From: JANQNX01 sp040217095 | GTDB lineage: Bacteria; Pseudomonadota; Gammaproteobacteria; Eutrophobiales; Eutrophobiaceae | Assembly (NCBI GenBank): GCA_965229565.1 | Contig: OZ245888.1 | Coordinates: 1,550,001 to 1,614,000, forward strand | Length of the DNA: 64,000 bases | Reading direction: 5' to 3' | Part shown: positions 32,786-40,733 of the stretch, piece by piece | How the letters are laid out: the number at the start of each line of letters is the position of its first letter | Position numbering within the stretch: position 1 is the stretch's first letter | Notes under the pieces: generated by a model | Seen by the model: the letters and a program-made list of their open reading frames with translations, nothing else | Database searches by the model: none | What the model was told of the DNA's origin: nothing | Position numbers and translations under genes: made by a program

Positions 32786-34072
32786 GTGGCACATAACCGA
32801 ATAATTTCTGTGATTGGTCTTGGATATGTTGGCCTGCCTGTGGCGGTGGCATTTGGTAAGCAGGATAAGGTTTATGCATATGATAAAAATCAACAGCGAA
32901 TAAATGAACTGAAAGATGGATTGGATTCAACCAATGAAGTCGAGAAACAGGAGTTAGATACAGCCAATATCGAGTTTTCAGCTGATCCTGAAATCATTAA
33001 AAAAGCGGATTTTCATATCGTCGCTGTTCCTACCCCGATAAATAATGCGAAAAGCCCAGATCTCAACCCTGTGATTGCAGCCTCCAGGACTGTTGGGGCT
33101 AATATAAAAGCCGGTGATATCGTTGTTTATGAATCTACCGTATATCCCGGGGCTACCGAAGAAGACTGTATTCCGGTGCTGGAGGAGGTATCAGGTTTAA
33201 AGGCAGGAGCAGATTTTTTTGTAGGTTATTCTCCCGAAAGAATTAACCCTGGCGACAAACAACACACGTTCACCACCATTACGAAGGTTGTTGGTGCTCA
33301 GACGGAAGAAATTCTTGAGATTGTTGCGGAAGTCTATAGTTCAGTTATAGAGGCCGGCGTGCATAAGGCCTCATCTATAAAGGTGGCTGAAGCTTCTAAA
33401 GTGATAGAGAACACGCAACGTGACTTAAATATTGCTTTAATGAATGAGTTGGCCCTGATATTTGACCGTGTTGGTATTGACACAACGGAAGTGCTGGAAG
33501 CCGCTGGCACCAAGTGGAACTTCCTCCCCTTTAAACCGGGATTGGTCGGTGGCCACTGTATAGGTGTGGATCCTTACTATCTAACCCACAAGTCTTCGAC
33601 GCTGGGTTATATCCCACAGGTTATCCTGACAGGCAGAAGCATTAACGATGAGATGGGGGGCTTTGTAGCAAAGAAACTCATCAAGGCAATGATTAAGGAA
33701 AACATTAAAATTAAATCAGCTGTGGTTACCATACTCGGGCTTACATTTAAGGAGAATGTGCCTGATCTAAGAAACTCGAGAGTGGTAGATATCATCAATG
33801 AACTTCAATCATACGATGTAACAGTACAGGTAAATGATTTGCTGGCGAGTAAAAAAGATGCGCTTCAGGAACATGGAATAGAGACTGTGACTATTAAGGA
33901 ACTTGAACCTGCTGACGCAATTGTGCTGGCAGTACCACATGCTGGCTATATCGAGTCAGGCTGGCAAGGAATAACAAACCTGTTAAAAAATCAAAAAGGC
34001 GTTGTGTTCGACGTCAAGGCAATCCTTGGCCGAGAGTCCATGCCGGAAAATGTCCGTCTATTAAGATTGTAA
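32786..34072 (+). CDS. tviB: UDP-N-acetylhexosamine 6-dehydrogenase (TviB/WbpO type)
   Basis: 428 residues from a GTG start 3 nt after the previous stop. ISVIGLGYVGLPVAVAFGKQ is the NAD-binding N-terminus; VYESTVYPGATEEDCIPVL, GYSPERINPGDK and KVIENTQRDLNIALMNELA follow; the catalytic Cys is in GLVGGHCIGVDPYYL. The wording follows TviB of Vi antigen closely. It oxidises UDP-GlcNAc or UDP-GalNAc at C6 with two NAD, giving the aminouronic acid nucleotide for a capsule. Confidence 0.92.
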   Translation: MAHNRIISVIGLGYVGLPVAVAFGKQDKVYAYDKNQQRINELKDGLDSTNEVEKQELDTANIEFSADPEIIKKADFHIVAVPTPINNAKSPDLNPVIAASRTVGANIKAGDIVVYESTVYPGATEEDCIPVLEEVSGLKAGADFFVGYSPERINPGDKQHTFTTITKVVGAQTEEILEIVAEVYSSVIEAGVHKASSIKVAEASKVIENTQRDLNIALMNELALIFDRVGIDTTEVLEAAGTKWNFLPFKPGLVGGHCIGVDPYYLTHKSSTLGYIPQVILTGRSINDEMGGFVAKKLIKAMIKENIKIKSAVVTILGLTFKENVPDLRNSRVVDIINELQSYDVTVQVNDLLASKKDALQEHGIETVTIKELEPADAIVLAVPHAGYIESGWQGITNLLKNQKGVVFDVKAILGRESMPENVRLLRL

Positions 34073-34091
34073 ATTTAAGGGAACACTGTTT

Positions 34092-35396
34092 ATGAAAGTT
34101 TCAATGATTGGTTCAGGCTATGTCGGGCTTGTTTCTGGCACCTGCTTTGCTGAATTTGGTGCTAACGTTGTTTGCATAGATAAAGATGAAGCAAAGATAG
34201 ATGCATTAAAAAACGGCAAGATGCCCATCTACGAACCTGGCCTGGATCAACTGGTCGCCGACAACGTGAAGGCTGGAAGGTTAACGTTCAGTACTTCCTA
34301 TAAGGAAAACATCAAGGATTCGGACCTGGTCTTCATTGCCGTGGGTACGCCAACACGTCGCGGTGACGGGCATGCCGATTTAAGTTACGTATATGCGGCG
34401 GCAGAGGAAATTGCCGGTTATCTTGAGGGATACACCGTCATCGTCGATAAATCGACGGTACCGGTTGGTACTGCCAGGAACGTGTTGCGTATTATTAAAG
34501 AAACAAATCCGGGTGCCGATTTTGACGTGGCATCCAATCCGGAATTCCTTCGTGAAGGTGCCGCCATATCGGATTTTATGCGCCCGGACCGAGTTGTTAT
34601 TGGCGTTGAGTCTGAAAGAGCCGAACAGTTATTACGTGCCTTGTATCGACCATTAAATCTAATCGAAGCTCCAATATTAAAGACTGGTCTGGAGAGTGCT
34701 GAATTGATCAAATACGCATCTAACGCGTTTCTTGCCACCAAGATAAGTTTTATTAATGAAATTTCCATGCTTTGTGAAGAAGTGGGTGCAGATGTCCATG
34801 CTGTATCAAGAGGAATGGGGTTGGATGGACGCATAGGAAAAAAATTCCTGCATCCAGGGCCTGGTTACGGTGGTTCCTGTTTTCCCAAGGACACGCAGGC
34901 ACTGGTACGCATAGCCCAGGAAAATGGCGTTTCCAGTCGTATTGTCGAGTCGGTAATCGAGGTAAACGGTGCGCAAAAGGCACGTATGATCAAGAAGATT
35001 CGACGCGTGTTGGGCGGCAGTGAAAGTGGCAAGACCATTGCCGTGCTTGGTTTGACCTTCAAACCGGAAACGGACGATATGCGTGATTCGCCCTCGCTGG
35101 CCATTCTGCCCAAACTCATTGAAAACGGGTGCAAGGTAAATGCCCATGATCCGCAGGGCATGGAAGAGGCGAAGAACCTCCTGCCCGCCGATATACAATA
35201 CTTTGATGACATTTATGACACGCTGGAAGGTTCAGACGCCGTGGTACTGATGACGGAATGGAATGAATATCGAAATCTCGATATGAATGAAATTAAAAAG
35301 CGGATGAAGGGAAATGCCTTCGCCGACCTGCGCAATGTTTATGAACCAGACGTGATGCGTGCGCAAGGATTTGACTACATCTGTATTGGTAGATAA
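34092..35396 (+). CDS. ugd: UDP-glucose 6-dehydrogenase
   Basis: 434 residues, full length. KVSMIGSGYVGLVSGTCFAE (NAD site), VGTPTRRGDGHADLSYV, VDKSTVPVGTA and the catalytic Cys in GPGYGGSCFPKDT are classic Ugd motifs. Oxidises UDP-Glc to UDP-GlcA, the substrate of the epimerase at 31817, so the two give UDP-GlcA and UDP-GalA. Base composition is higher in GC than the neighbouring tviB-like gene, suggesting a different history for ugd and cysC within this unit. Confidence 0.95.
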   Translation: MKVSMIGSGYVGLVSGTCFAEFGANVVCIDKDEAKIDALKNGKMPIYEPGLDQLVADNVKAGRLTFSTSYKENIKDSDLVFIAVGTPTRRGDGHADLSYVYAAAEEIAGYLEGYTVIVDKSTVPVGTARNVLRIIKETNPGADFDVASNPEFLREGAAISDFMRPDRVVIGVESERAEQLLRALYRPLNLIEAPILKTGLESAELIKYASNAFLATKISFINEISMLCEEVGADVHAVSRGMGLDGRIGKKFLHPGPGYGGSCFPKDTQALVRIAQENGVSSRIVESVIEVNGAQKARMIKKIRRVLGGSESGKTIAVLGLTFKPETDDMRDSPSLAILPKLIENGCKVNAHDPQGMEEAKNLLPADIQYFDDIYDTLEGSDAVVLMTEWNEYRNLDMNEIKKRMKGNAFADLRNVYEPDVMRAQGFDYICIGR

Positions 35397-35402
35397 TTAA
35401 GG

Positions 35403-35470
35403 CATTGTAATTTCGAACGAAGTGAGTAATCAGCTTTGTTATTTCAAGAGAGCAAAGCGACCGAGAAATC
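35403..35470. repeat. Two degenerate tandem copies of a GATTTCTC...GAAATNACAA repeat
   Basis: On the minus strand, 35470-35434 reads GATTTCTC, a variable part, TTGAAATAACAAAG; 35433-35403 reads GATTACTCACTTCGTTCGAAATTACAATG. Both are of the short intergenic type with a GATTTCTC start and GAAATGACA-like end. A possibly related degenerate stretch (GTCATTTCAAGCC...CGAG) follows cysC at about 36130-36165. Confidence 0.45.
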
Positions 35471-35481
35471 TTAAATACATT

Positions 35482-36108
35482 ATGATAGACAAAAAAGAAT
35501 CAATTACCAACGAAAATACCGTCTTGCACGAACCAACGATTTACCGCACCCACCGCGAACTGATGAACGGGCACAACAGCGCCATCATCTGGTTCACTGG
35601 CCTGTCCGGCTCCGGCAAGTCTACTTTGTCACATGCACTGGAAGAAGTGTTGCACCAGAATAAGGTCAGGACCTATGTACTGGATGGAGATAATATACGA
35701 AAAGGCTTATGTCAGGACCTCGGCTTTTCCGACGAAGACAGAACGGAAAATATCCGCCGCATTGGCGAGGTCAGCAAACTGATGATGGGGGCGGGTATCA
35801 TTGTTATCACGGCCTTTATATCTCCCTTCAGACGCGACCGGCAAATTGTGCGTGACCTGGTGGAAGAGGACGAGTTCATAGAAGTGCACTGTAATGCCCC
35901 TATTGAGGTGTGTGAGTACCGGGATGATAAAGGCCTTTATCAAAAGGCACGCAATGGGGAGATTCCGGAATTTACCGGTATTTCATCCCCTTATGAAGAA
36001 CCGGAAGAGCCGGAGCTCGCTATCAATACGGCGCAGGAACCTATTGATGCCTGCGTCGCGAAGATACTGGAATTGCTGTACGTAAGGCAAATCATTACCT
36101 TCCGTTGA
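35482..36108 (+). CDS. cysC: Adenylylsulfate (APS) kinase
   Basis: 208 residues from the ATG at 35482; the frame extends 20 codons upstream to a GTG, but those codons lie in an intergenic repeat. P-loop FTGLSGSGKSTLSHALE, LDGDNIRKGLCQDLGFS, then EDRTENIRRIGEVSKLM and FISPFRRDRQ are CysC hallmarks. It phosphorylates APS to PAPS, the donor for sulfotransferases. No cysD/cysN lies beside it, so a dedicated role in PAPS supply for glycan sulfation is likely. Confidence 0.93.
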   Translation: MIDKKESITNENTVLHEPTIYRTHRELMNGHNSAIIWFTGLSGSGKSTLSHALEEVLHQNKVRTYVLDGDNIRKGLCQDLGFSDEDRTENIRRIGEVSKLMMGAGIIVITAFISPFRRDRQIVRDLVEEDEFIEVHCNAPIEVCEYRDDKGLYQKARNGEIPEFTGISSPYEEPEEPELAINTAQEPIDACVAKILELLYVRQIITFR

Positions 36109-36272
36109 TTATTTCGACTGTCGCTGTCATTTCAAGCCGTGTGTCGAGTAAAACGAGAGAACAGTGGCAAATATAAAAAACCAATAAAATCAAAGTGTTA
36201 TTGTTATGTTGGCGCTTAAGCAACTATTCGTGTAGTTCAGGCCGTGATAATTTGAAGTCACACAATATCTAG

Positions 36273-36302
36273 TTGTTCATCACATGAACGTGTTGATATA
36301 TA
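36273..36302 (+). promoter_or_regulatory. Possible promoter of the winged-helix regulator
   Basis: TTGTTC (36273-36278) and TATATA (36297-36302), 18 nt apart, could form a sigma-70 promoter. The first palindrome covers the -35 and spacer, the second would cover the start of transcription. Transcripts would then begin almost at the ATG of 36314, giving a very short or absent leader. Confidence 0.35.
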
Positions 36303-36319
36303 CTGTTCATATAATGAAC
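36275..36319. promoter_or_regulatory. Two perfect tandem operators GTTCAT-N3-ATGAAC
   Basis: Palindromes GTTCATCACATGAAC (36275-36289) and GTTCATATAATGAAC (36305-36319) have identical 6-bp arms and 3-bp centres, and are exactly 30 bp apart centre to centre, so they lie on one face of the helix. They stand right before, and overlap, the start of a winged-helix regulator gene, which points to autoregulation by that protein. Confidence 0.75.
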
Positions 36320-36910
36320 GAACCAGACCGTGAAGACTCCGTAACCCTGGAAATACTGCAGGCGATCGATGAGAAAAACAATGTCACTCAACGTCACTTG
36401 TCTGAACGTCTGGGCGTCGCGCTCGGATTAACAAATTCATACTTGAAGCGGTGTGCACGAAAGGGGCTGATCAAGATTCAACACGCGCCAGCGAATCGAT
36501 ATTTGTATTACTTAACCCCGCAGGGTTTTGCTGAAAAGAGTCGTCTTACAGCAAAGTATCTTTCTGCTTCATTTGATATTTACAGAAAGGCCGGCAATTC
36601 ATATCGTCAGTTATTCGTACAAGCCAGAGAAAATGGTTGCGAAAATGTGTTGTTTTGTGGAGTTTCCGAGTTGGCTGAAATTGCTTCGATACGCATACAT
36701 GAATTTAGTCTGAATCATGTCGCGACCTTTGATAAAAATTTTTCAGTCTTTGAATTTCTAGGCAAACCTGTCTGGCATGATTTAAATAAGCATGAAGGCA
36801 TTGATGCCTGTTTACTGACTTCACTGAATGATTCTGTTCATATTTATCAAGAAGTGAGGTCTTGTTATGACGAAAAAAAAATTTTAGTACCGGACTTTTT
36901 AAATCTCTAG
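36314..36910 (+). CDS. Winged-helix transcriptional regulator of an EPS/O-antigen locus
   Basis: 198 residues from the ATG at 36314 (an ATG at 36284 is in frame but sits in the first operator). Residues about 8-80 are a MarR-like winged helix: LEILQAIDEKNNVTQRHLSE, LGVALGLTNSYLKRCARKGL, YLTPQGFAEKSRLTAKYL. This closely follows the EPS-associated MarR-type regulators. The C-terminal 100 residues, absent from the short family members, look Rossmann-like (ENVLFCGVSELAEIASIRI, GIDACLLTSL) and may sense a nucleotide or sugar nucleotide. Located between cysC and the ops-led operon, which it probably controls. Confidence 0.78.
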   Translation: MNEPDREDSVTLEILQAIDEKNNVTQRHLSERLGVALGLTNSYLKRCARKGLIKIQHAPANRYLYYLTPQGFAEKSRLTAKYLSASFDIYRKAGNSYRQLFVQARENGCENVLFCGVSELAEIASIRIHEFSLNHVATFDKNFSVFEFLGKPVWHDLNKHEGIDACLLTSLNDSVHIYQEVRSCYDEKKILVPDFLNL

Positions 36911-36959
36911 GGTACGGTTAGTAATCTATTTCAGGTGGTGCCATCAAATGGTACTACAC

Positions 36960-36972
36960 GGCGGTAGCGTGC
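36960..36972 (+). promoter_or_regulatory. ops element (RfaH loading site, JUMPstart core)
   Basis: GGCGGTAGCGTGC is an exact match to the canonical ops pause sequence. A hairpin (GTGCCAT/ATGGTAC, 36939-36955) stands directly before it, as in JUMPstart leaders. The first gene starts 30 nt downstream. The window also encodes RfaH at 12476, so both partners are present. Confidence 0.92.
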
Positions 36973-36987
36973 CTGAATTTCAAATAT

Positions 36988-36993
36988 AAGGAG
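36988..36993 (+). promoter_or_regulatory. Ribosome binding site fixing a TTG start
   Basis: AAGGAG lies 8 nt before the TTG at 37002 and decides the start of the first ops-operon gene, because no ATG or GTG fits. A strong site just after ops agrees with RfaH-assisted ribosome loading. Confidence 0.8.
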
Positions 36994-37001
36994 AAGAAAA
37001 C

Positions 37002-37940
37002 TTGAAAATACTGGTAACAGGTGGATGCGGTTATAAAGGTAGCGTGCTGGTTCCAAAATTACTAAATGCCGGACATAATGTCGTCGTTATCGATACCCAG
37101 TGGTTTGGAAATCACTTGTCATATCATCAACAACTTGAGGTAATTAAAGGAAGTGTACTGGAACCGGGGAACATAAATTTTGATGGCGTTGACGCAATCA
37201 TACATCTGGCTTCGATTGCTAACGACCCATGTGGAGATCTCGATCCAAAACTGACCTGGGAAGTCAGTGCTTTATCGACCATGCAATTTGCTGACAGGGC
37301 TAAACGTGCAGGCGTCAAACGATTTATCTATGCGTCATCGGGTAGTGTTTATGGTGTTAAAGAGGAAGAACAGGTAACTGAGGACCTAACTCTGGAACCC
37401 ATTTCTGAATATAACAAAACCAAAATGGTGGCTGAACGTGTATTACTCTCCTATGTTGATGATATGACCGTTCAAATTGTAAGACCGGCTACTGTCTGTG
37501 GTCTTTCGCCACGAATGCGTCTCGATGTATCTGTTAATATGTTGGCCATGCAGGCGCTGACGAATGGAGAAATCACGGTGCTCGGTGGCAAGCAAACCAG
37601 ACCGAATATTCATATGAATGATATTACTGATCTGTATTTGTTCCTGCTCGATAATCCTAATGTGACGGGTATTTATAATGCTGGTTTCGAAAATCTCAGT
37701 ATCATGGAAATTGCAGAAATGGTAGTAAGTAAAGTTGATGCGAAAATAACGGTTAAACCATCGAATGATCCGAGATCATATAGAATTAATTCAGATAAGT
37801 TATTGGCAACCGGTTTCAAGCCAAAGAAAACGGTCGAAGATGCAATTAATGAAATAATTGAGGCTTATCAGCAGAAAAAACTAGCCAATGAACCGAGTTA
37901 TTATAATTTGGGCTGGATGAAACAATCCGTGCTTGCTTAA
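37002..37940 (+). CDS. NAD-dependent sugar epimerase/dehydratase (SDR)
   Basis: 312 residues from a TTG with a good ribosome site. ILVTGGCGYKGSVLVPKLL has the SDR nucleotide motif in the variant GGCGYKG. Catalytic SSGSVYG and Y-N-K-T-K in SEYNKTKMVAE (Y-x3-K). C-terminal TRPNIHMNDITDLY fixes the substrate domain. Substrate is a sugar nucleotide of unknown kind. First of 27 same-strand genes behind the ops element. Confidence 0.87.
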   Translation: MKILVTGGCGYKGSVLVPKLLNAGHNVVVIDTQWFGNHLSYHQQLEVIKGSVLEPGNINFDGVDAIIHLASIANDPCGDLDPKLTWEVSALSTMQFADRAKRAGVKRFIYASSGSVYGVKEEEQVTEDLTLEPISEYNKTKMVAERVLLSYVDDMTVQIVRPATVCGLSPRMRLDVSVNMLAMQALTNGEITVLGGKQTRPNIHMNDITDLYLFLLDNPNVTGIYNAGFENLSIMEIAEMVVSKVDAKITVKPSNDPRSYRINSDKLLATGFKPKKTVEDAINEIIEAYQQKKLANEPSYYNLGWMKQSVLA

Positions 37941-37964
37941 TTAGTCAGAACAGGAAATATAAAT

Positions 37965-38552
37965 ATGAGCCAGTCATCATTTGAAGCACATGTCTCAAAT
38001 TATAAAAGTAAACTGACCACAATACTTGATAATACTGATATCAAAGCTGTTGAAACACTGGGCAAAAAACTCATTGAATGCTGGAAGACAGGCAAACATG
38101 TATTTATTTGCGGCAACGGCGGAAGTGCCGGTAATGCCGTACATATCGCCAACGATCTGATCTATGGAATCTCCAAAAAATTTGGTTCCGGTTTAAAGAT
38201 CACAGCTTTACCGGCGAATGGTTCCGTGGTGACCTGTCTGGCCAATGATGAAGGATATGAGAATATTTTTTCATACCAACTTGGTGTACTAGGACATGAA
38301 GGTGATGCATTGATCGTTTTATCCGGAAGTGGCAATTCGCAGAATATAGTCAATGTGCTGCAGACAGCAAAGAGTATGAAAATAGAGTCTTTTGCTATTC
38401 TGGGTTACTCAGGTGGTAAAGCAAAAGAACTCGCGGATGTCTCTATTCATTATGCGATCAATGATATGCAAATCAGTGAAGATCTGCAGCTTATAGTACT
38501 GCATATGCTGATGCAGTGGCTTTACCAGCATAAAGATTTAATTCACACCTAA
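37965..38552 (+). CDS. SIS-domain sugar-phosphate isomerase (GmhA-like)
   Basis: 195 residues, the size of GmhA. VFICGNGGSAGNAVHIANDL (about residues 45-64) is the sedoheptulose-7-phosphate isomerase signature, followed by GDALIVLSGSGNSQNIVNVL. It should convert a ketose 7-phosphate to an aldose phosphate, the first step toward a nucleotide-activated heptose. The transketolase genes four kilobases downstream could make its substrate. The exact chain length of the sugar is open. Confidence 0.86.
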   Translation: MSQSSFEAHVSNYKSKLTTILDNTDIKAVETLGKKLIECWKTGKHVFICGNGGSAGNAVHIANDLIYGISKKFGSGLKITALPANGSVVTCLANDEGYENIFSYQLGVLGHEGDALIVLSGSGNSQNIVNVLQTAKSMKIESFAILGYSGGKAKELADVSIHYAINDMQISEDLQLIVLHMLMQWLYQHKDLIHT

Positions 38553-38562
38553 CCTGTAATTC

Positions 38563-39561
38563 ATGACTGTTGAAAAAAAAATGCTGATTCTTGGCAGCAA
38601 TTCTTTTGCTGGTCACTCGTTAGTAAATGCTGCTTTATACAAAAATTATGAAATTCTTGGAATTAGCAGGTCATCCGAAATAGCGCCAGTTATGGCAAGT
38701 TACAGAGATCATCCTAACCTGGACAGATTCCAGTTCAGACAAATTGATTTAAACAGGGAATGGCAAAAGCTCTGTCAATTGATATCAGAGTTTAAGCCGG
38801 AAATTGTTGTTGATTTAGCAGGCCAAGGCATGGTTGCTCCAAGCTGGATAAATCCGGAACAGTGGTATCAAACTAATGTTGTTGCAAAATCAAAATTGCA
38901 TCGTTTCCTTACAGACCAATCTTTTTTAGAACTCTATGTACGTATCTCAACGCCAGAAGTATATGGGAGCACCGATCATCTGATTGATGAAACGGCTGCA
39001 TATAATCCCACTACACCGTATGCTATATCACATGCGGCAATTGACATGAATGCTTTGGCCTACCATAACCAGTTTGGTTTTCCTGTCATGATAGGTAGAT
39101 TTGCAAATTTCTATGGTCCCGGACAACAACTTTACAGGATTATTCCTCGAGCCATTATTGCCGGACTTGGTCATGACAAACTCATCCTGGATGGTGGTGG
39201 AAAGACGATTAGAGCATTCATATATGGAGATGATACAGCTAAAGGTATACTGGCAATGATAGAAAGAGGCAAGCCAGGGGAGATTTTTCATTTTTCTCCT
39301 GATGATTTCATTTCAATAAAGGATCTTGTTGAAAAGATAGCTTCTTTGTTAAATGTAAGAAGCAATACTTTTTCCAGCGATGGACCAGAACGATTAGGTA
39401 AAGATGCCGCATACTTTATGAATGCTGATAAAGCTAAAACAAAACTTGGCTGGTCCGCGCGGACATCTCTTGAAGAGGGTCTGAATAAAACCGTAGATTG
39501 GGTTCGCGATAATATTCAAGAAATACTTGAATTACCCCAGCACTATATTCATCAACCTTAA
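38563..39561 (+). CDS. NAD-dependent epimerase/4,6-dehydratase-like SDR
   Basis: 332 residues. The nucleotide motif is atypical, ILGSNSFAGHSLVNAAL, with GSNSFAG in place of GxxGxxG. STPEVYGST and Y-A-I-S-H in TPYAISHAAID show that the usual Y-x3-K lysine is replaced by His. RFANFYGPGQQLYRIIPR and RAFIYGDDTAKGI agree with sugar-nucleotide dehydratases such as RmlB/GMD. The two changes in key positions raise doubt about normal catalysis; it may do a related reaction or be a partner protein. Confidence 0.78.
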   Translation: MTVEKKMLILGSNSFAGHSLVNAALYKNYEILGISRSSEIAPVMASYRDHPNLDRFQFRQIDLNREWQKLCQLISEFKPEIVVDLAGQGMVAPSWINPEQWYQTNVVAKSKLHRFLTDQSFLELYVRISTPEVYGSTDHLIDETAAYNPTTPYAISHAAIDMNALAYHNQFGFPVMIGRFANFYGPGQQLYRIIPRAIIAGLGHDKLILDGGGKTIRAFIYGDDTAKGILAMIERGKPGEIFHFSPDDFISIKDLVEKIASLLNVRSNTFSSDGPERLGKDAAYFMNADKAKTKLGWSARTSLEEGLNKTVDWVRDNIQEILELPQHYIHQP

Positions 39562-39578
39562 TAAACGTAGATAAAGCT

Positions 39579-40733
39579 ATGAATGTAAATTTTTTGCCAT
39601 CGCAGTACGATGAAACAGATGCAAAACCGATAAATCACAATTATCTCACTGAACAATTTGCTGACTATGAGAAAATATTTGAGAAAATAGCAGAAGTTGT
39701 AAAACAGGGAGATTTTACTCTTGGACGAGCAGTTGATGATTTTGAGAAAAGATTTGCACGTATAGCAGGTAGTAAATATGCAGTTGGTGTGGGTAGCGGG
39801 ACTGATGCGCTCTTTTTGAGTTTGCGTATGCTTGGTGTTGGAGACTCAAAAAAGGATGAAGTCATAACCACGCCATTTACGTTTTATGCAACAATTGGAG
39901 CGATTGTTACTGCCGGAGCCAAACCGGTTTTTGTCGATGTAAAGGATGATTACAATATTAATGAAGATCTCATTGAATCAGCAATTACTGAAAACACGAA
40001 AGCTATCTTGCCAGTACACTGGTCTGGAAAAATTTGTGCTATGGACAAGATCAGGGGGATTGGAGCAAAGCATTCTATTCCGATAGTAGAGGATGCCTGT
40101 CATGCAATTACGGCTACATATAATAATGAATATGCGGGTTCATTTGGAGCTACAGGTTGCTTTTCCATGCATCCTCTGAAAAACCTGAATGTATGGGGTG
40201 ATGGTGGTGTTATATGTACTCACTCAGAGGAATATGCCAATAAACTCAGGTTGATGAGAAATCATGGTTTGTCCGGTAGAGATGAATGCAAGATATTTTC
40301 ATACAATTCCCGGCTTGATACTGTACAGGCGATAGTCGCTGATCATCTGCTGGATAAGATTGAATATATAAGTGCTCGACGTATTCATAATGCAAAATTA
40401 TTTGATAACGCTTTAAAGGTTTTGCCAGAAGTTACCATACCTCCCAGAGAGGAAGACAAGTGCAAACAGGTTTACCATATTTATTCACTGATGTTTGAAA
40501 AAAGAGACGAGTTGAAATCATTTCTGGAAGCAAATGGTGTAGATGCAAAGGTCCATTATCCTGTTCCCATGCATTTACAGCCAGCCGCTAAAAGTTTTAA
40601 CTATAAAAAAGGAGATTTCCCGATTGCAGAAGGCATTGCAAACAATACTCTTTCTCTTCCAGTGCACGAATTTATTAGTGAAAAACAAATACAACAAGTT
40701 GTGAAACTAATTAAGGAATTCTATAAGTCATGA
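39579..40733 (+). CDS. DegT/DnrJ/EryC1/StrS sugar aminotransferase, copy 1
   Basis: 384 residues. GVGSGTDALFLSLRMLGVG binds the PLP phosphate; EDACHAITATYNNEYAGSFG includes the PLP-ring Asp; the PLP lysine is in FSMHPLKNLNVWGDGG. C-terminal KVHYPVPMHLQPAAKSF is family-typical. It transaminates a keto-sugar nucleotide with Glu or Gln. It overlaps the next gene by 4 nt, and the two are paralogues, suggesting a diamino sugar or two sequential transaminations. Confidence 0.9.
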   Translation: MNVNFLPSQYDETDAKPINHNYLTEQFADYEKIFEKIAEVVKQGDFTLGRAVDDFEKRFARIAGSKYAVGVGSGTDALFLSLRMLGVGDSKKDEVITTPFTFYATIGAIVTAGAKPVFVDVKDDYNINEDLIESAITENTKAILPVHWSGKICAMDKIRGIGAKHSIPIVEDACHAITATYNNEYAGSFGATGCFSMHPLKNLNVWGDGGVICTHSEEYANKLRLMRNHGLSGRDECKIFSYNSRLDTVQAIVADHLLDKIEYISARRIHNAKLFDNALKVLPEVTIPPREEDKCKQVYHIYSLMFEKRDELKSFLEANGVDAKVHYPVPMHLQPAAKSFNYKKGDFPIAEGIANNTLSLPVHEFISEKQIQQVVKLIKEFYKS

